DNA of 64,000 nt from contig OX463781.1 in assembly GCA_949825025.1 (NCBI GenBank), positions 1,386,066 to 1,450,065 of the forward strand. Direction: 5' to 3'. The stretch is from Siphlonurus alternatus. Its lineage: Eukaryota > Arthropoda > Insecta > Ephemeroptera > Siphlonuridae. Each line of letters opens with the position of its first letter. Position 1 is the first letter of the stretch. The notes beneath the pieces are model-generated. The model was not told the origin of the DNA. It saw only the letters and a program-made list of their open reading frames with translations, and searched no databases. Shown here one piece after another: positions 36,128 to 48,321 of the stretch. A program made the translations under genes and the position numbers.

Positions 36128-37459
36128 CAGAGATGTACATACACATTAGAATACATGAAAAAAAAATATAGCAGATATAGTGGCAAATAGGCCACTCTGA
36201 TTTTTTTCTGATTCCATGAAGTATTACTAATAAATAGGCAAAGTGCAGGCTCTTATTATTTTTATTAAAAAAATGAAGCCTATTGAATCCTCTCTTCGTA
36301 ATATTACAGTCAATAATTTTTTAAAAATACTTCTTGGGCTTTAAAAATTCTGAAAAAAAAAATCATTCTATGAAGGAAAAAAAATTATTACATGATCCTC
36401 GGCAAGAACAATTTAACATTGTATGACCCTATATATTGCAACTTGTAATAGATTTGTGAATGAAAGTAAATTTGTCACTATGAGATTTTTTAATTTGAAA
36501 TTTCACGGAGACATCTCCATAACGACGCAATCGACTTCTCGACCCATCGTCCGAAATAGCCTTGTTGCGTTCCGGTACAGGTAATCACATTATGGAGTAT
36601 TCCCCGGCTTCATTTCGCATTCAGGCAACCATTTGAAGGCAACTCTCGGGCAATTGATTTTATTATACACTTTGCATTGCTCAAGCATGACTTTTTCACA
36701 ATTTTTGTCCCATAAATTACTCGAAAATTGGAGGGGGGGGGGAGATCAGTCTGAAAGTCCTCAAAATCATTTAAAATGGTTACATTAGCAGGGAGTTAAA
36801 TAACAAAGAAACTTTTAAAAAAATATAGTACGCGTAATAATAAAAATAAATAATATCTCCTTACTTTTATAAAATATTAATTATTTTGTTCATATATTAT
36901 ATTATAGCTTCATTTATATAATTTTTATATTTCGGTAGTATTAAAGACAGTCTATTGAACTGACATAGTTGCACCTTATTATACTAAAATGTATTTAGAT
37001 TCAAAAGGTTTTTATCTTGAAACACACATATCTAAGTTTGGGCATGACTTCTTAAGCCAGATCAGCCGGATAAAAATACTATCATTAAAGAAATATTATA
37101 CATTGAATAAAATTTAATGTGAGGCAAATGATATTAGTTGCAGTTTGATGAAGAAATTCTATACTTGAATCATCTGGTCATTAAAAAAATATATAAAAAA
37201 TTAAAAAATAAAAAAAAAATTTGGGTTTGGTTACAATTAAAACCTTTTAACTTAATGAGCCATTTATGTTTAAAAATTGAAGAAATAATTTAATTATACA
37301 AATAACCGTTGAGTGATTAAAAATTGATTTTCAGCCTGCTCGGTATGCAACCTTCTGTGCAGGCATGACTAACAAGTAGTCCGTCTTACAGGCGCTCTTG
37401 CAATTGGGAAGTATGTTTTTTTTTTTTGTCTTCATTCACATTCAAGTAGTGGAGCGATA

Positions 37460-37738
37460 CCCTAGTTGAAAAATTTCATCTTCAACTCATCCTTTACACG
37501 TCTAAACCTAATCTTTTTACCTCAAAAACACATCTTATTTCCTCTTCGCTCAAAGTGAGGATGAAATGGAGACAATTTAATACTTCTAACATTTTATGCT
37601 CACAAGAAAGAGGGAACGAGATGTAATTTCATTGTTTTCGTTTTCTTTATTTTTTTTTCTAAAAGGGTGCAAAATAAGAGGACAAAAGACGAGAAGAGAC
37701 CTTAATAGAGAAAAGAAGATGAAATTTATTTCAACTCG
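37460..37738 (+). mobile_element. MITE family A, copy 11
   Basis: CCCTAGTTGAAAAATTTCAT to ATTTATTTCAACTCG. Confidence 0.88.
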
Positions 37739-38540
37739 ATCGGTATAGAAAATATTAATCACTCAGAAAAATTTCGATCAACAAGTTCCTTTTGCATGAA
37801 GTATCAAAGCAAATTTTTCCTCCTGCAGTTCAAAGCATTCTGAGAGTGCATGTTTCACTAACAAAGTGACTAATTTCCATGTACCAAAGCTTAGTTCGGA
37901 GTCCAGCTGTGCCCAACAAGTTTGAAACTGTGCGCCTTGCATCACAAAGGTGCCGAGTTCAATGCCCTGTTTCGCTCATTGCAATTCCAGCATCCGTACT
38001 GTTGCGAAGTTTGTGTAACTTGTCAACTCGGAGACGCGAACGGGTAGTAAACCGGAGCTCACACAACCTCGGGTGCCCGACAACCCTTGGGATGACAGGA
38101 GTACTAGGATAGGTGGCTCTGTCCTTGTGTTAAATACTGTCTCGGTATTATCCTATAGGCTAATTCACGTGGCGTCACTGCAATGCATATTGCATACTTT
38201 ACAGGAGCCTGTCGCACCATATGATGTGTTGCACCAGCAGCGTGTAGTGGAAAAAATGTGTAGAAAAAAATTAGTATAAATTATAGACGGCAATTATTGC
38301 ATTTATATCATTTCAATATCATCTGCTAGTTTATAAAGAATTCACAAGTGACATTTTTGTGTCCTTAAATACTTAAACTTGGTATAAAAAAGTCAATTTT
38401 TCTATTCTTTTTTTTTTAATGCTTTAGAGCGTACGGTTTGACAACAGGAGGGGAAGTGAGGGGAGGTAAACAGCTGAGCGTTATCCTGTAAGTAGGCAAA
38501 CCAACAATCTCGTGGCGCTGCCCTATTGCCCTAATATACA

Positions 38541-38931
38541 GAGGCTTCAAGTAATCCCCAGTGGGAAAATTTTCTCCATAAGCCACCATGTAGAACTAGT
38601 ATTACACGATACAATTTTTCCTTACAAGAAAACTTAAACTCCATTTATTTGTATGGATTTGAAATTTTCTTGTAAGGAAATATTGCATGCAAAATTGTAT
38701 CGTGTAATATACAGGCTTTAGAAAATTTGAATTTTTCTCAGAAACTATTAAAGCTATTTATTTGAAACCATCTCGTACCCCATCGTTTATATAGAGATCT
38801 TCTGGTAATTAATCACAAGCGTATTTTTTCTCTAAAAAATTTCTTTAGTACCAAAACTGTAATTTCAAGTGTTTTTTTAGATAGGACGGTGGGAACACTG
38901 CAAAATCAGCTGACTTGAAGCCTCCATTGAC
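38541..38931. mobile_element. MITE family D, copy 2, split by a family C MITE
   Basis: AGAGGCTTCAAGTAATCCCC at the left, CAGCTGACTTGAAGCCTCC at the right, with the GGGAAAATTTTCTCCATAAG block of the copy at 3422. A family C element (38598-38717) is inserted. Confidence 0.75.
38598..38717. mobile_element. MITE family C, copy 3
   Basis: AGTATTACACGATACAATTT at the left, AATTGTATCGTGTAATATAC at the right, centre CCATTTATTTGTATGGA. Confidence 0.85.
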
Positions 38932-39634
38932 GATGTGAAATCACAGAAAACCACCGTCAAGGACCTAAAATAACTTAGAACAGTTGATTTATGTGCAAAT
39001 GTTAAAAAGTCAAGGAACCCAGATAAAGCGTGCGAGACACATAATTGCGCGGTAAAAAGTTGTGTGACGTCACGAAAGGTAATCGATGCTCCTTTGTTCA
39101 CTTAATGTCGCCTTGAGCGCTCGCAGCCGCCGTTGGATTTAATGCTGAAATTTCCGCTTTTTGGAACTCTCGTATCTTCGTGTACTTGCATGTTCAAAGC
39201 TTCAATTTTTTTGTGTCGACAATTCAATATTTTTCTTGTCAATGATGTTTTGTGTCACAGAAACGCTTACCATTTTGCTGTAAAAAATGTACTTATATTA
39301 TCATAACACATCGCACAATTTCATAAAAAATTTGACGTTATGTTCTTTTTTAACATTACGGCCATTATTCAAGTCCTAATCAAAATTATTTCACCAAAAA
39401 TTTCATTTTGTATTTACTGAAATTCTAGTGATGATATGGGCGTTAACAATACATACGAAGCATCAATGATGTGGATGACAGTCGCTAATACAAACGATTT
39501 CACGTAACAATAGGAACCTAGAAACTCAGATATAAAGGTTAAAAATGTAAAACTCAAATATTAAAGATCATTTGCTGTTTTTTTCTTTCCCCCAGCTTGA
39601 TTTAATTTTAGACCCGACGTATAGTAGAATGATT

Positions 39635-39888
39635 CCCTAGTTGAAAAATTACGTCTTCAACTCATCCTTTACACGTCTAAACTCTAAACCTAACCTTTTT
39701 ACTCAAAAACGCATATTATTTCTTTCTCGCTCAAAGTGAGGATGAAATGAAGATAAAAATTTTATGCTCAAAAAGAGGAAAAAATACGTAATTTCGTCTT
39801 TTCCCTCTAAAATGGTGTAAAATAGGAGAAAATTAGACGAGGCGAGAGCTTAATATCGATTAAGAGGTGAAATTTATTTCAACTTGGG
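39635..39888 (+). mobile_element. MITE family A, copy 12
   Basis: CCCTAGTTGAAAAATTACGT to TTTATTTCAACTTGGG. Confidence 0.88.
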
Positions 39889-40255
39889 ACTAATGATTTC
39901 ATTTCAAACTTCTAATATTTAAAACTGAACATTCATTTTCCTCACAGTAAAATGCTAACTGTTATAGTTGTGTACACTTTGTATGAAAATAGAAGTTAAT
40001 TACTGCAGTCTGTGCCAATAAAAACACGTCGTGACATGTAATGATGCTCCACGTCAATCAAAGTTGACATTTTCGTAATGACTTGCTGTGAGCTAGACGA
40101 GTCACACCTGAGTTTCACCGCCCTGTGAGACGTTAAGAACAGATGAGCATTAATGCCTGCTGGGACATGTAAGTGGAGGAGGGAACAAAGTCATAAAATT
40201 GCAATTAATTTTTGTGAAGGAAGCATAAGACAACGTATAGAAACAATAACTTTTA

Positions 40256-41607
40256 GGACTGTCTTACACTGAATCGCATGATTTCGCAGCCTATGATAAA
40301 AAAACTATGCTATCATGTGTGCACACAGCTTCGTGTCGCATGCCTTCATATGATAAGATATTTAGAACCGCGCGGTTCTAAATGAGAAACGTATGATCGC
40401 ACGATTTTGATCGTAGAATTCTGTGTTAAATTATATACTATATATAGTTGAAAAAAATTGTGTCTTCTTCAACTCATCCTTTACACGTCTAAAATTAAGC
40501 TTGTTACGTCTTTTTACCTCTAAAAACCATAATATTTCTTCCTTGCTCAAAGTTATGATGAAATGGAAAGAATTTTATATATTCTCACTAAGAGGAAAGA
40601 AGATGTAATCTCGTCTTTTTCCCTCTTTTTTTTTCTAAAATGGTACAAAATAGGAGGAAATTCGACGAGGAGAGAGCGAATTATTTCAACTCTGGTATTG
40701 ATCTTGAATTATTGTTATATAACATCAAAATGCATTGTAAACTGAGAGTTAATATTTCATTTATATGAGAGCTGCTTTAATTGGCAGCGCGAGTTTTTGT
40801 CCTCGTCATAATTCAGCCGGCTACGAGCGGTCGATGTCGACATCAAGTGAGCGGTCACGTTCGCCGGGATAAGATCTCGCCCCTCGAGTCGAGCTCACCT
40901 CAGCAAATTTTACTATGTGGGCTGCCAGATGGTTCATTTTATGAAACAAAAAGTGCACAGAACGAAATTTTCGTACCCGCAGGCCCGCATCAGTTAGGCC
41001 AGTGTGACTTTCGTACTCGTGAATTATTAGATATTTAATAAAATATAAGTTTATATTATTTTTATTATTTGAAGTTTATATTACTCATTCAAGTACATTC
41101 TTATTTTGTATAAATTTGCAAGTTTTAGCTTAACTTATTTTTTTGAAGTGTCTGCATTTTTTTTTATATTTATTGTAAATAATGTATATCCAGCTGTATA
41201 ATAAATTACCAGTATTGTTAAAAATAATAAAAATTGTAAAAACTTAAAAAAAACTTCTAAAGTTTCTCTTTAATAATTATTATTACTTTGTTAAAGCTTT
41301 TTTGCAGTGACGTACGTTTAATAAATTGTCTGTGCTCTTGCTTGCCCTTGAACGTGTCTTACCCATGCATTAATGCTTTATTTTGAACTGCTTTTAACAT
41401 AAATATGCATAAATGTATTTGGAATTGGACGCATAAGGGTAATCGCACACTGCCTTCGTATGATAAAAATTTAGAACCGGTTCTAAATGAAAAACTTAAA
41501 ACGAAACTGTTTGCGCGCGTAACCTGATCGTATCTGAAGGTTCTCATTTTTTTTTATCATACGCTGCGATATCATGCGAGTTTGTGTGAGATAGTCCTAA
41601 ATAAATT
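40256..41607. mobile_element. 1.35-kb TIR element, TAGGACTGTCTTACAC ends
   Basis: TAGGACTGTCTTACACTGAA, TCGCATGATTTCGCAG and TATGATAAAAAA at the left. The right end, read inverted, gives TAGGACTATCTCACACAAAC, TCGCATGATATCGCAG and TATGATAAAAAA. Both sides also carry TTAGAACC-GGTTCTAAAT palindromes. A family A MITE (40444-40695) and an unclassified GC-rich segment (40781-41040) lie inside. Confidence 0.7.
40444..40695 (+). mobile_element. MITE family A, copy 13
   Basis: TATAGTTGAAAAAAATTGTG to TTATTTCAACTCTGG, nested in the 1.35-kb TIR element. Confidence 0.82.
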
Positions 41608-42749
41608 TAATATAATTGTTGACAGTTTTCTATGCTGGTCATTTTGAAAGTAAGAAACATAACAATATGAAATTGTAAGTAGTGACATTTAATTGTTGTA
41701 ATGAAACTCTCTTTTACGCAAAGGCTGTTTTAGTTTGGCAAACTTTTGTATTTTGATAAATCAGAAGTGAAGAATGTTGATCTAAAGATCGGTTCATCCT
41801 CACAACTTGAGACCCACGCAATTACGTCTCTTGCTCGCGGCGTGGAGACTTCTGTTCGAGTCAGTCGTGCATGAGGTATACTGGAGTCCATGAGAGGGCG
41901 TGTGACGTCATAATCCTCCTGTCCCACTAAACGTCTGTCCGTATCAGCCAAGAGGAATATACTGGAGTTCACGAGGATTCTGTTGTGTTCCCACCGTCCT
42001 ATCCAATCTTGTAAAAAGAAAACAAAAAGAAATTGCGTTTTCGACATATATGTTTATGTAACAGAATTTTGTTAGATTGAGTTGTTGTTGAGATTCATTA
42101 TCGAAAGATGGAGGGGTAGGAGATGGTTTCAAATCAATAGCTTTACCAAGGTGGGCGAGATGATCTGTAACTCTGAAACTCTGCTCCAAAAGGAGGCACA
42201 CATATGACCAAAATATGTCAATTGCCCCAAAATACAAACATATCAATCAACTGCTCCAAATTTTTTTAGAAAAACGTAAAAAAAAAAAACATGTTGGGCT
42301 ATGGTGAAAATTTTCCCGTCGGGAACACTTGAAGCAGTGCCTGGTTTGTGTTTGTGACGTCACAGCAGGCCTTTGTCTTTGAGGTTGATCAATTTGTTGA
42401 TGGGCATCTTGCAAGTTGCTTTCATGTGTTCGGGTGGAGTACCGGCGGTTAATACACTTCGCTCTCAGTCCAAGCTGCGATGTTTCCTTACAAATAAATT
42501 GTCTGCTTTATCTGCACCACTTGGAACATTTTGTCCAGCAACATGGGGGGGGGGGATTTAGCAAAAATTCCAAATTTAAAACTTTATGAGGGGTCATTCA
42601 CGATGCACTTTAACCAAACTCGATTATTATGTAATCAATTATTATCCCGGATTATATCGATAAATCGAGTGTTAAACATGGTACTAAACCAGCTGCTATA
42701 TATTTATATACATGGAATTTAAAATTTTGTCTTATTTGGTGCTATTTGT

Positions 42750-43220
42750 TTAAAGGTGAACTGAAGGGATTGCTTTTTTTTCCCTTTAGGGAACCTTATA
42801 TTACCTATCCCATCCATCTGCACTAATTTTTTCATGGCAGATACTTATTGTGCTGCTGTAGGACAATTAGTGAAAAAGTGAAGTTGTGACGTATCAGCGA
42901 CGGTTGGTTGACTTAAAACTCGCCGCCGTGAAAAAACACACGAGCTACCGCGAGCGACCGCGGAAACTGCCGAGGGAGCGGTGATCGGCTCGCGATCGCC
43001 ACTCTCTCGGCAGTTTCCGCGGTCGCTTGTGTGTTTTTTCACGGCGGCGAGTTTTAAGTCAACCAACCGTCGCTGATACGTCACAACTTCACTTTTTCAC
43101 TAATTGTCCTACAGCAGCACAATAAGTATCTGCCATGAAAAAATTAGTGCAGATGGATGGAATAGGTAATATAAGGTTCCCTAAAGGGAAAAAAAAGCAA
43201 TCCCTTCAGTTCACCTTCAA
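42750..43220. mobile_element. Near-perfect foldback, arms about 230 bp
   Basis: Outer AGGTGAACTGAAGGGATTGC and its inverse at 43198-43217. The arms match almost base for base, including GGTAATATAAGGTTCCCTAA and AACTCGCCGCCGTGAAAAAA, down to ACTGCCGAGGGAGCG, with a spacer of about 15-25 bp near 42982. TTAA lies at the left border, TTCAA at the right. Sequences related to one another flank both sides (42588-42700, 43260-43340), as if the foldback split an older repeat. Confidence 0.9.
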
Positions 43221-43330
43221 CATTGCTAAGCATGTACTGATTTTTCCCACATATTTTAGTATCATGATTTTAGCCCTAATAGTTTAGCACCATGTTTAGT
43301 ACTTAATTTAACCCGGGATAAAAGTCAAGA

Positions 43331-43555
43331 CTAAAGGTGGATTTTCATGGACGATTTCCAGCCTGCGACGCGACGTGATAAAGCGCACTTGCTGTAACAT
43401 CTATTGGCGACCATATTGGGCGAATAAAAGAAAAAGAGCATCGTAATTAACGCGATTACCGGTGAATTCGCCGCCGCATAGGATTTCGCAGCTTTTACGT
43501 CAAATCGCGCCGCATCGCTTTTGTCGCTCATGAAAATCCACCTTAAAGTGCTAGG
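43331..43555. mobile_element. MITE family F, copy 4
   Basis: CTAAAGGTGGATTTTCATGG at the left, TCATGAAAATCCACCTTAA at the right. Confidence 0.8.
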
Positions 43556-43895
43556 TCTCTGGGAGCTACAAATGAGGCTGTCACAAGAACTCGACAGACA
43601 CCACGGACTTATTCTTGTACTTTTTGAGGTCGCTGTCACGCAGTCTATGAAGGCCTGGTGACATTGAACTTTTAACTAGTTCAGACTTGTTCTGCTGGGT
43701 TATTTTCTTACTTTCCCAAAGAACATGCATTTTTCCGTGTCTGGGAAATGTAACTCTGGGCAAAAAAAAAGAAAGATAAATTTCGTGGTACACTCCATCA
43801 TCTAAAAATGTCTAATCCAACTATGTTTTAATATGGGCGGATCAGACATTTTTATTTAAATGAAGTGTACATGGTTGATATTATAATGTTTGACA

Positions 43896-43898
<3 letters not shown>

Positions 43899-43926
<28 letters not shown>
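43899..43926. repeat. Poly-T run
   Basis: 28 consecutive T. Other mononucleotide runs lie at 45698-45957 (G, T and A runs) and 46211-46256 (G and C runs). Confidence 0.9.
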
Positions 43927-44485
43927 GACATTTAATATATATTACAGTAGTGCCCAGAGAAGGCAAAGCCTTATATTCTAGTGCACAATACATTATTTTG
44001 TTGTCAAATTTAACTAAGAGTATATAATAATTTTAATTTTTAATAAGTGCATATTATATTGTGATTCTTTTTATAAAAATTTATTGAATCTAAAGTTTTT
44101 TTAATTAACATATTTAAAATGATTTTTTTTTAAATACTAATATCAATAATTAAGTTTACAATTTAACAATAATTGCATAGTAAAATTGTATCTCGTTAAT
44201 TGTATTTCACTCACTGCAATGTAACTGCATCAGCTGACGAAGAGTAACGTGTAAAATGGGAACACTTCACTTTTATCAATGTATCCGCACTACACTCGAT
44301 CTTTTCAATATACTGACGTTTTTCTTTTAAAAATAAATAAACATTGCAGATTTTTTGTTAACGTCCATGACAAGTATTGACAGGATCTACTTCATTGTCT
44401 ATCAATACAATCAATGAAATGATGATATAACTGTTCTTCACTTTCAAGTAATATAGTCATTGTACTATGACCTCGAAATGAACAA

Positions 44486-44868
44486 AAAAAATATCTTTTA
44501 TTTGCTATTAAGCTCTCTCCTCGTCTTTTGTCTTCCTAATTTGCACCATTTTAGATAAAAAATGGGGAAAAAGACGAGGTTACGTATTTTTTCCACTTCT
44601 TCAGCATAAAATGTTAGAAATATGAGGTCTGTTCGTAAATACACAATCAGAAAGAATCGATTATTTGTGATGAACCTTATTTTTCACGTACAGAAGGTTC
44701 ATCACAAATAATCGATCTTCTTTCTGATTGTGTATTTACGAACAGATCTATGATCTCCATTTCATCCTCACTTTGAGCGACGAAGAAATAAGATTTGTTT
44801 TAGAGGTAAAAAGATTAGGTTTAGACAATACAAGTAAAGTATGAGTTGAAGTCGTAATTTTTCAACTA
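44486..44868 (-). mobile_element. MITE family A, copy 14, split by a palindrome
   Basis: Family A blocks AAGCTCTCTCCTCGTC, TTTGCACCATTTTAG and AGCATAAAATGTTAG precede, and TTTCATCCTCACTTTGAGCG to TTTTCAACTA follow, the 44626-44748 insertion. Confidence 0.85.
44626..44748. mobile_element. Palindromic MITE with 5-bp direct repeats
   Basis: GGTCTGTTCGTAAATACACA and TGTATTTACGAACAGATC ends; arms of about 55 bp including AATCGATTATTTGTGATGAA. TATGA stands on both sides (44621-44625, 44749-44753). Confidence 0.87.
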
Positions 44869-45311
44869 TCTCTACAGTTTTCAGATACAATTTTCCCATC
44901 ATAAAATTGAGCATTCAAATTTAAAATCGGAGAGAAGGGGAGGGTAGAAAATTTATTTACTTGATAATTTACTAATTAAACTGTGATTAATCGTACGTCG
45001 ATGGTATAAATAAATTATAATTAGCGTTTTGTTTTTCCGAACGGCAGCAAATTGATTTAGTTTGGTTAAGAATCTGCCAGACTTGAAGACAAAGAGACAT
45101 CTTGGGGAGGTTTGACAAGCAATTACAAATCCAGAACATCTGCTCGTGGGGGGTTCTCGAGGGAGCTTTACATTGTTCCGTACTTTCAATTGTTACCAGC
45201 ACACAAGTTAGCTACCAATTTTCACGATGTAACACAAACGATGGGTATTCATGCACGTTGATTTTCGTTGTGTGATTTTGTATAAAATCATAGCGTTATA
45301 TTTTTCAGTTA

Positions 45312-45584
45312 CCCTAGTTAAAAAATTGCGTCTTCAACTCATCCTTTACACATCTAAACCTAAACCTAATATTTTTATCTCTAAAACACATCTTATTTCC
45401 TCTTTGCTCAAAGTGAGGATGAAATGAAGACAATATTTCTAACATTTCATGCTCAAGAAGAGGAAAGAAGACGTAATCTCGTCATTTTCCCTCCTTTTTT
45501 CTCTAAAATGGTGCAAAATAGGTGAAAAAAAGACGAGAGGAGAGCTTAATAGCGAAGAAAAGATGAAATTTATTTAAACTCGGG
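45312..45584 (+). mobile_element. MITE family A, copy 15
   Basis: CCCTAGTTAAAAAATTGCGT to ATTTATTTAAACTCGGG. Confidence 0.88.
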
Positions 45585-45885
45585 TAATCTCGAATTAGAT
45601 AAAATAAAAGATAGGTGGTTTTTATGTTTTTAAATATAAAATTATTAACCCTAGAATTACCAAGCATTTTTTGTGTCACATGTTTTATCAAGGGAAGGGG
45701 GGGGGGGGGGGAGGGAAGGTTTGAAACGACATGCTATTTAAATCACATGTTATTTTTTTTAAATTTTTTCCAACAATTTTTTTTTTTTTTTTTTTTTGTC
45801 GAAATAAATTCCACTTTTTGGCAAATTATACTATTTTTTTATCATGCAGTATTTCACTCCTTTTTTTTTTTTTTTTTGCTTTGGT

Positions 45886-45920
<35 letters not shown>

Positions 45921-47111
45921 TGGGCCATCTTGAGCCCCCCTCCCCCACCCCACCCCGTGGTAATGTTATAATGTTAGGATTAAGATTATGAAAATGAAAA
46001 CAAATGTCTTCTACTATTATGCAATAAAAAATGGCTAAGGATCGTATGAGTATTATAGACTAAAATACTTTGAGTGATTTTTCTATCCATTTTATAGAAT
46101 TCAGCTGATAACGATTCATGTAACAATGCCTCTTTTCGTAATGGTTTCGCCTCTTTAAATCCCCCGAGTTAATGTGTGTTCTCGTGCGGCTGGGATCTTC
46201 TTCCTCAAGATGGGGGGGGGGGGATGCAAACCTACCTGCCCCCCCCCCCCCCCCCCACTTAGCCACCACGCCAGCTTGAGCTCCTTTCATCGTAACGTGA
46301 ATTGATCTCCCCCTGTATCCTTCCCCGGCGCAGAGTTGAATTCCTTGACTTCAGATTCTTGTAAAATCCGTTATTATGTTAGTAAGATAGAAAAAAATCA
46401 GTATTTATAACTTTATTACAAAAATAACAATATTTTGTATTATTTACACTTTTTTACAATAAGTATATATTAAATAACATTAATCTATATTTCTTTTATT
46501 ATTATTCTCTATTATTCTGTAACTATTATATATAGTTTGTATGTGTGTTTTATGTGTTCTATTACAGTGTTAATTTATAATGAATATATATTTATAATAC
46601 TATGTTGTATGTACACTTTTTGTGTTTAATAAAAGACTAATAATAATATTTCTTTTAAAAGTATTTATTGTGTCATAAAATAAAAATAATAATAATTTTC
46701 GATTTTCTCACAATTTATTTGTTGGCTATACTGGTAAAAAATAACAAACTCTCCTAAAGTTCAGCTCATAATTCCAAAAAGCATTAACTTTAATTTCTAA
46801 TTTAATATCTTTCAACTAAAAACAACGATGAAATTGCAGCAAAAACGGTGAGCACTTTGAGACAAGTTAGATTTTGTTTTCGGTTTGTTGCACTTTATAC
46901 ATTACATTGTTGGTTCAGAAAATTAATATAAGGTTGGCGCAGTACACTCGAGTGCTCGCCCAGACAATTATATTTCCAACTTGGTAATCGGCTTTGCCTG
47001 AGGTCTGTGTGACGTCATCGCGGTCTTCAGAACGATCACGTGTTCGTTCTTGTTGACTTTCTGATGGTCACAAATTTTACAAAACATTGCAATCAATATC
47101 GATAAGGAATA

Positions 47112-47373
47112 CCTTAGTTGAAATAAATTTCAATTTTTCTTCTAAGCTCTCCTCTCGTCTAATTTCCTCCGATTTTGTATAATTTTAGAGGAAAAAAAGA
47201 TGAAAATAGACGAGATTACGTCTTCCTTCCTCTTCTTGAGCATAAAATGTTAGAAATGTTGTCTTCATTTCATCCTCACTTTGAGCGAAGAGGAAATAAT
47301 ATGTGTTTTAGAGGTAAAAAGATTAGGTTTAGACGTGTAAAGGATGAGTTGAATACAAAATTTTCAACTAGGG
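47112..47373 (-). mobile_element. MITE family A, copy 16
   Basis: CCTTAGTTGAAATAAATTTC to AAAATTTTCAACTAGGG; the 79-residue ORF inside is repeat-derived. Confidence 0.9.
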
Positions 47374-47394
47374 TAGGCATTATTATAATTTGGG

Positions 47395-47605
47395 GCCATT
47401 CAAAAAGCACTTAATCCCCACTAGCCTCGAGTTTTATCCCGATTTAAATTTTTGGGGCTAAATTGGTGCTTCCTTAGCATCCATTTAGCCCACATTTTCA
47501 GGATTATGTTGGGCCTCTGGTTTAGGACAATGTTTAACACTCGATTTAACCTTGGATAAAAATCGAAGCTAAAAGTGAGTTTAAAAGTGTTTTGCACCCC
47601 CTATA
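47395..47605. mobile_element. Palindromic MITE, GGGGCCATTCAAAAAGCAC type
   Basis: GGGGCCATTCAAAAAGCACT at the left and AAAAGTGTTTTGCACCCC at the right; inner TCGAGTTTTATCC and GGATAAAAATCGA. Pieces of a related element flank the 42750-43220 foldback. Confidence 0.65.
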
Positions 47606-47912
47606 ATATTGACTATATATTTTCCATTGAGCAAAAGACTATCAATTATCATATAATATGATAGAACCAAAGTTTTTTATATACTCGCAATATACTATAC
47701 TAACAATTAAACCATTGTATATATATAAAATGTCTGTCGCATGAAGCCTTTTTCATTGTTAAACATGGGACGATGCAGTGCCTTATTTCGCCCACCAGAG
47801 CAGAGAACGTGATGGCATTGTTGGCTTTAGTAAATACAACAACTTTTATAATTATATAATGGTAATTTTCCATAAGTTAACATGTAACTTAACAACCGTC
47901 CCATATTTTTCC

Positions 47913-48321
47913 ACATCGGGAGGTGTGGCGCAGTGCGCTTGACCTGGTCTCGTCAGATCACCGAAGTCAAGCAACGCCGCGCGTGGTTAGTAGTTGGATG
48001 GGTGACCATTTTCAACAAAAACCACGTTTCCCACCCAGGGGTAAAACGTTGCGCTTTTCCACTATGTGGTTCCCCTGGCTTTGGACCATTGCACTTCCGG
48101 TTCATTGACAAAAGCTGTAGCGTCCATCCTGGCTGAGGTTTCCACGTTTCCCTCAGCCGCAGGCAAATGCCGGGATGGATTTGCAAGGCCGTGGCCGCCC
48201 CCGTTCCAGAAGAGCCCGCGAAATGCTCAAGTTATGGTTTCGGAAGGTTCGGGGTTTCAAAGTAGTATGTAATTAGTAAATAGAAAGTACCCAATAGGGT
48301 TTGATTAAAAAAAAAAAAAAA
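47913..48321 (+). mobile_element. 5S-rRNA-headed SINE, copy 3 (full length)
   Basis: Head at about 47921-48008: TCTCGTCAGATCACCGAAGT, AAGCAACGC, GCGTGGTTAGTAGTTGGATG and GGTGACC, matching the 5S rRNA internal promoter. The body has TGAGGTTTCCACGTTTCCCT and CAGGCAAATGCCGGGATGG. The tail is AATAGGGTTTGATT plus 14 or more A. TTTCC flanks both sides (47908-47912, 48322-48326). Transcribed, if at all, by RNA polymerase III; it needs LINE enzymes to move. Confidence 0.9.

Noticed and set aside
37879..38280. Two overlapping + ORFs (77 and 68 aa), GC-richer than the surroundings
   Set aside because: No splice sites, no family resemblance, and SINE-like wording (GGTGCCGAGTTCAATGCCC); more likely a degraded SINE.
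40781..41038. 85-aa ORF in a GC-rich island inside intron 3
   Set aside because: Flanked by repeats and inside a TIR element; no motif, no partner exon in phase. Likely a retroelement fragment.
47921..48008. 5S rRNA gene
   Set aside because: Only the internal-promoter half resembles 5S. It continues into a SINE body with an A tail, as do three other copies.
47933..48272. Several 60-77-aa ORFs on both strands
   Set aside because: All lie within the 5S-headed SINE; equivalents recur at 10103-10351.
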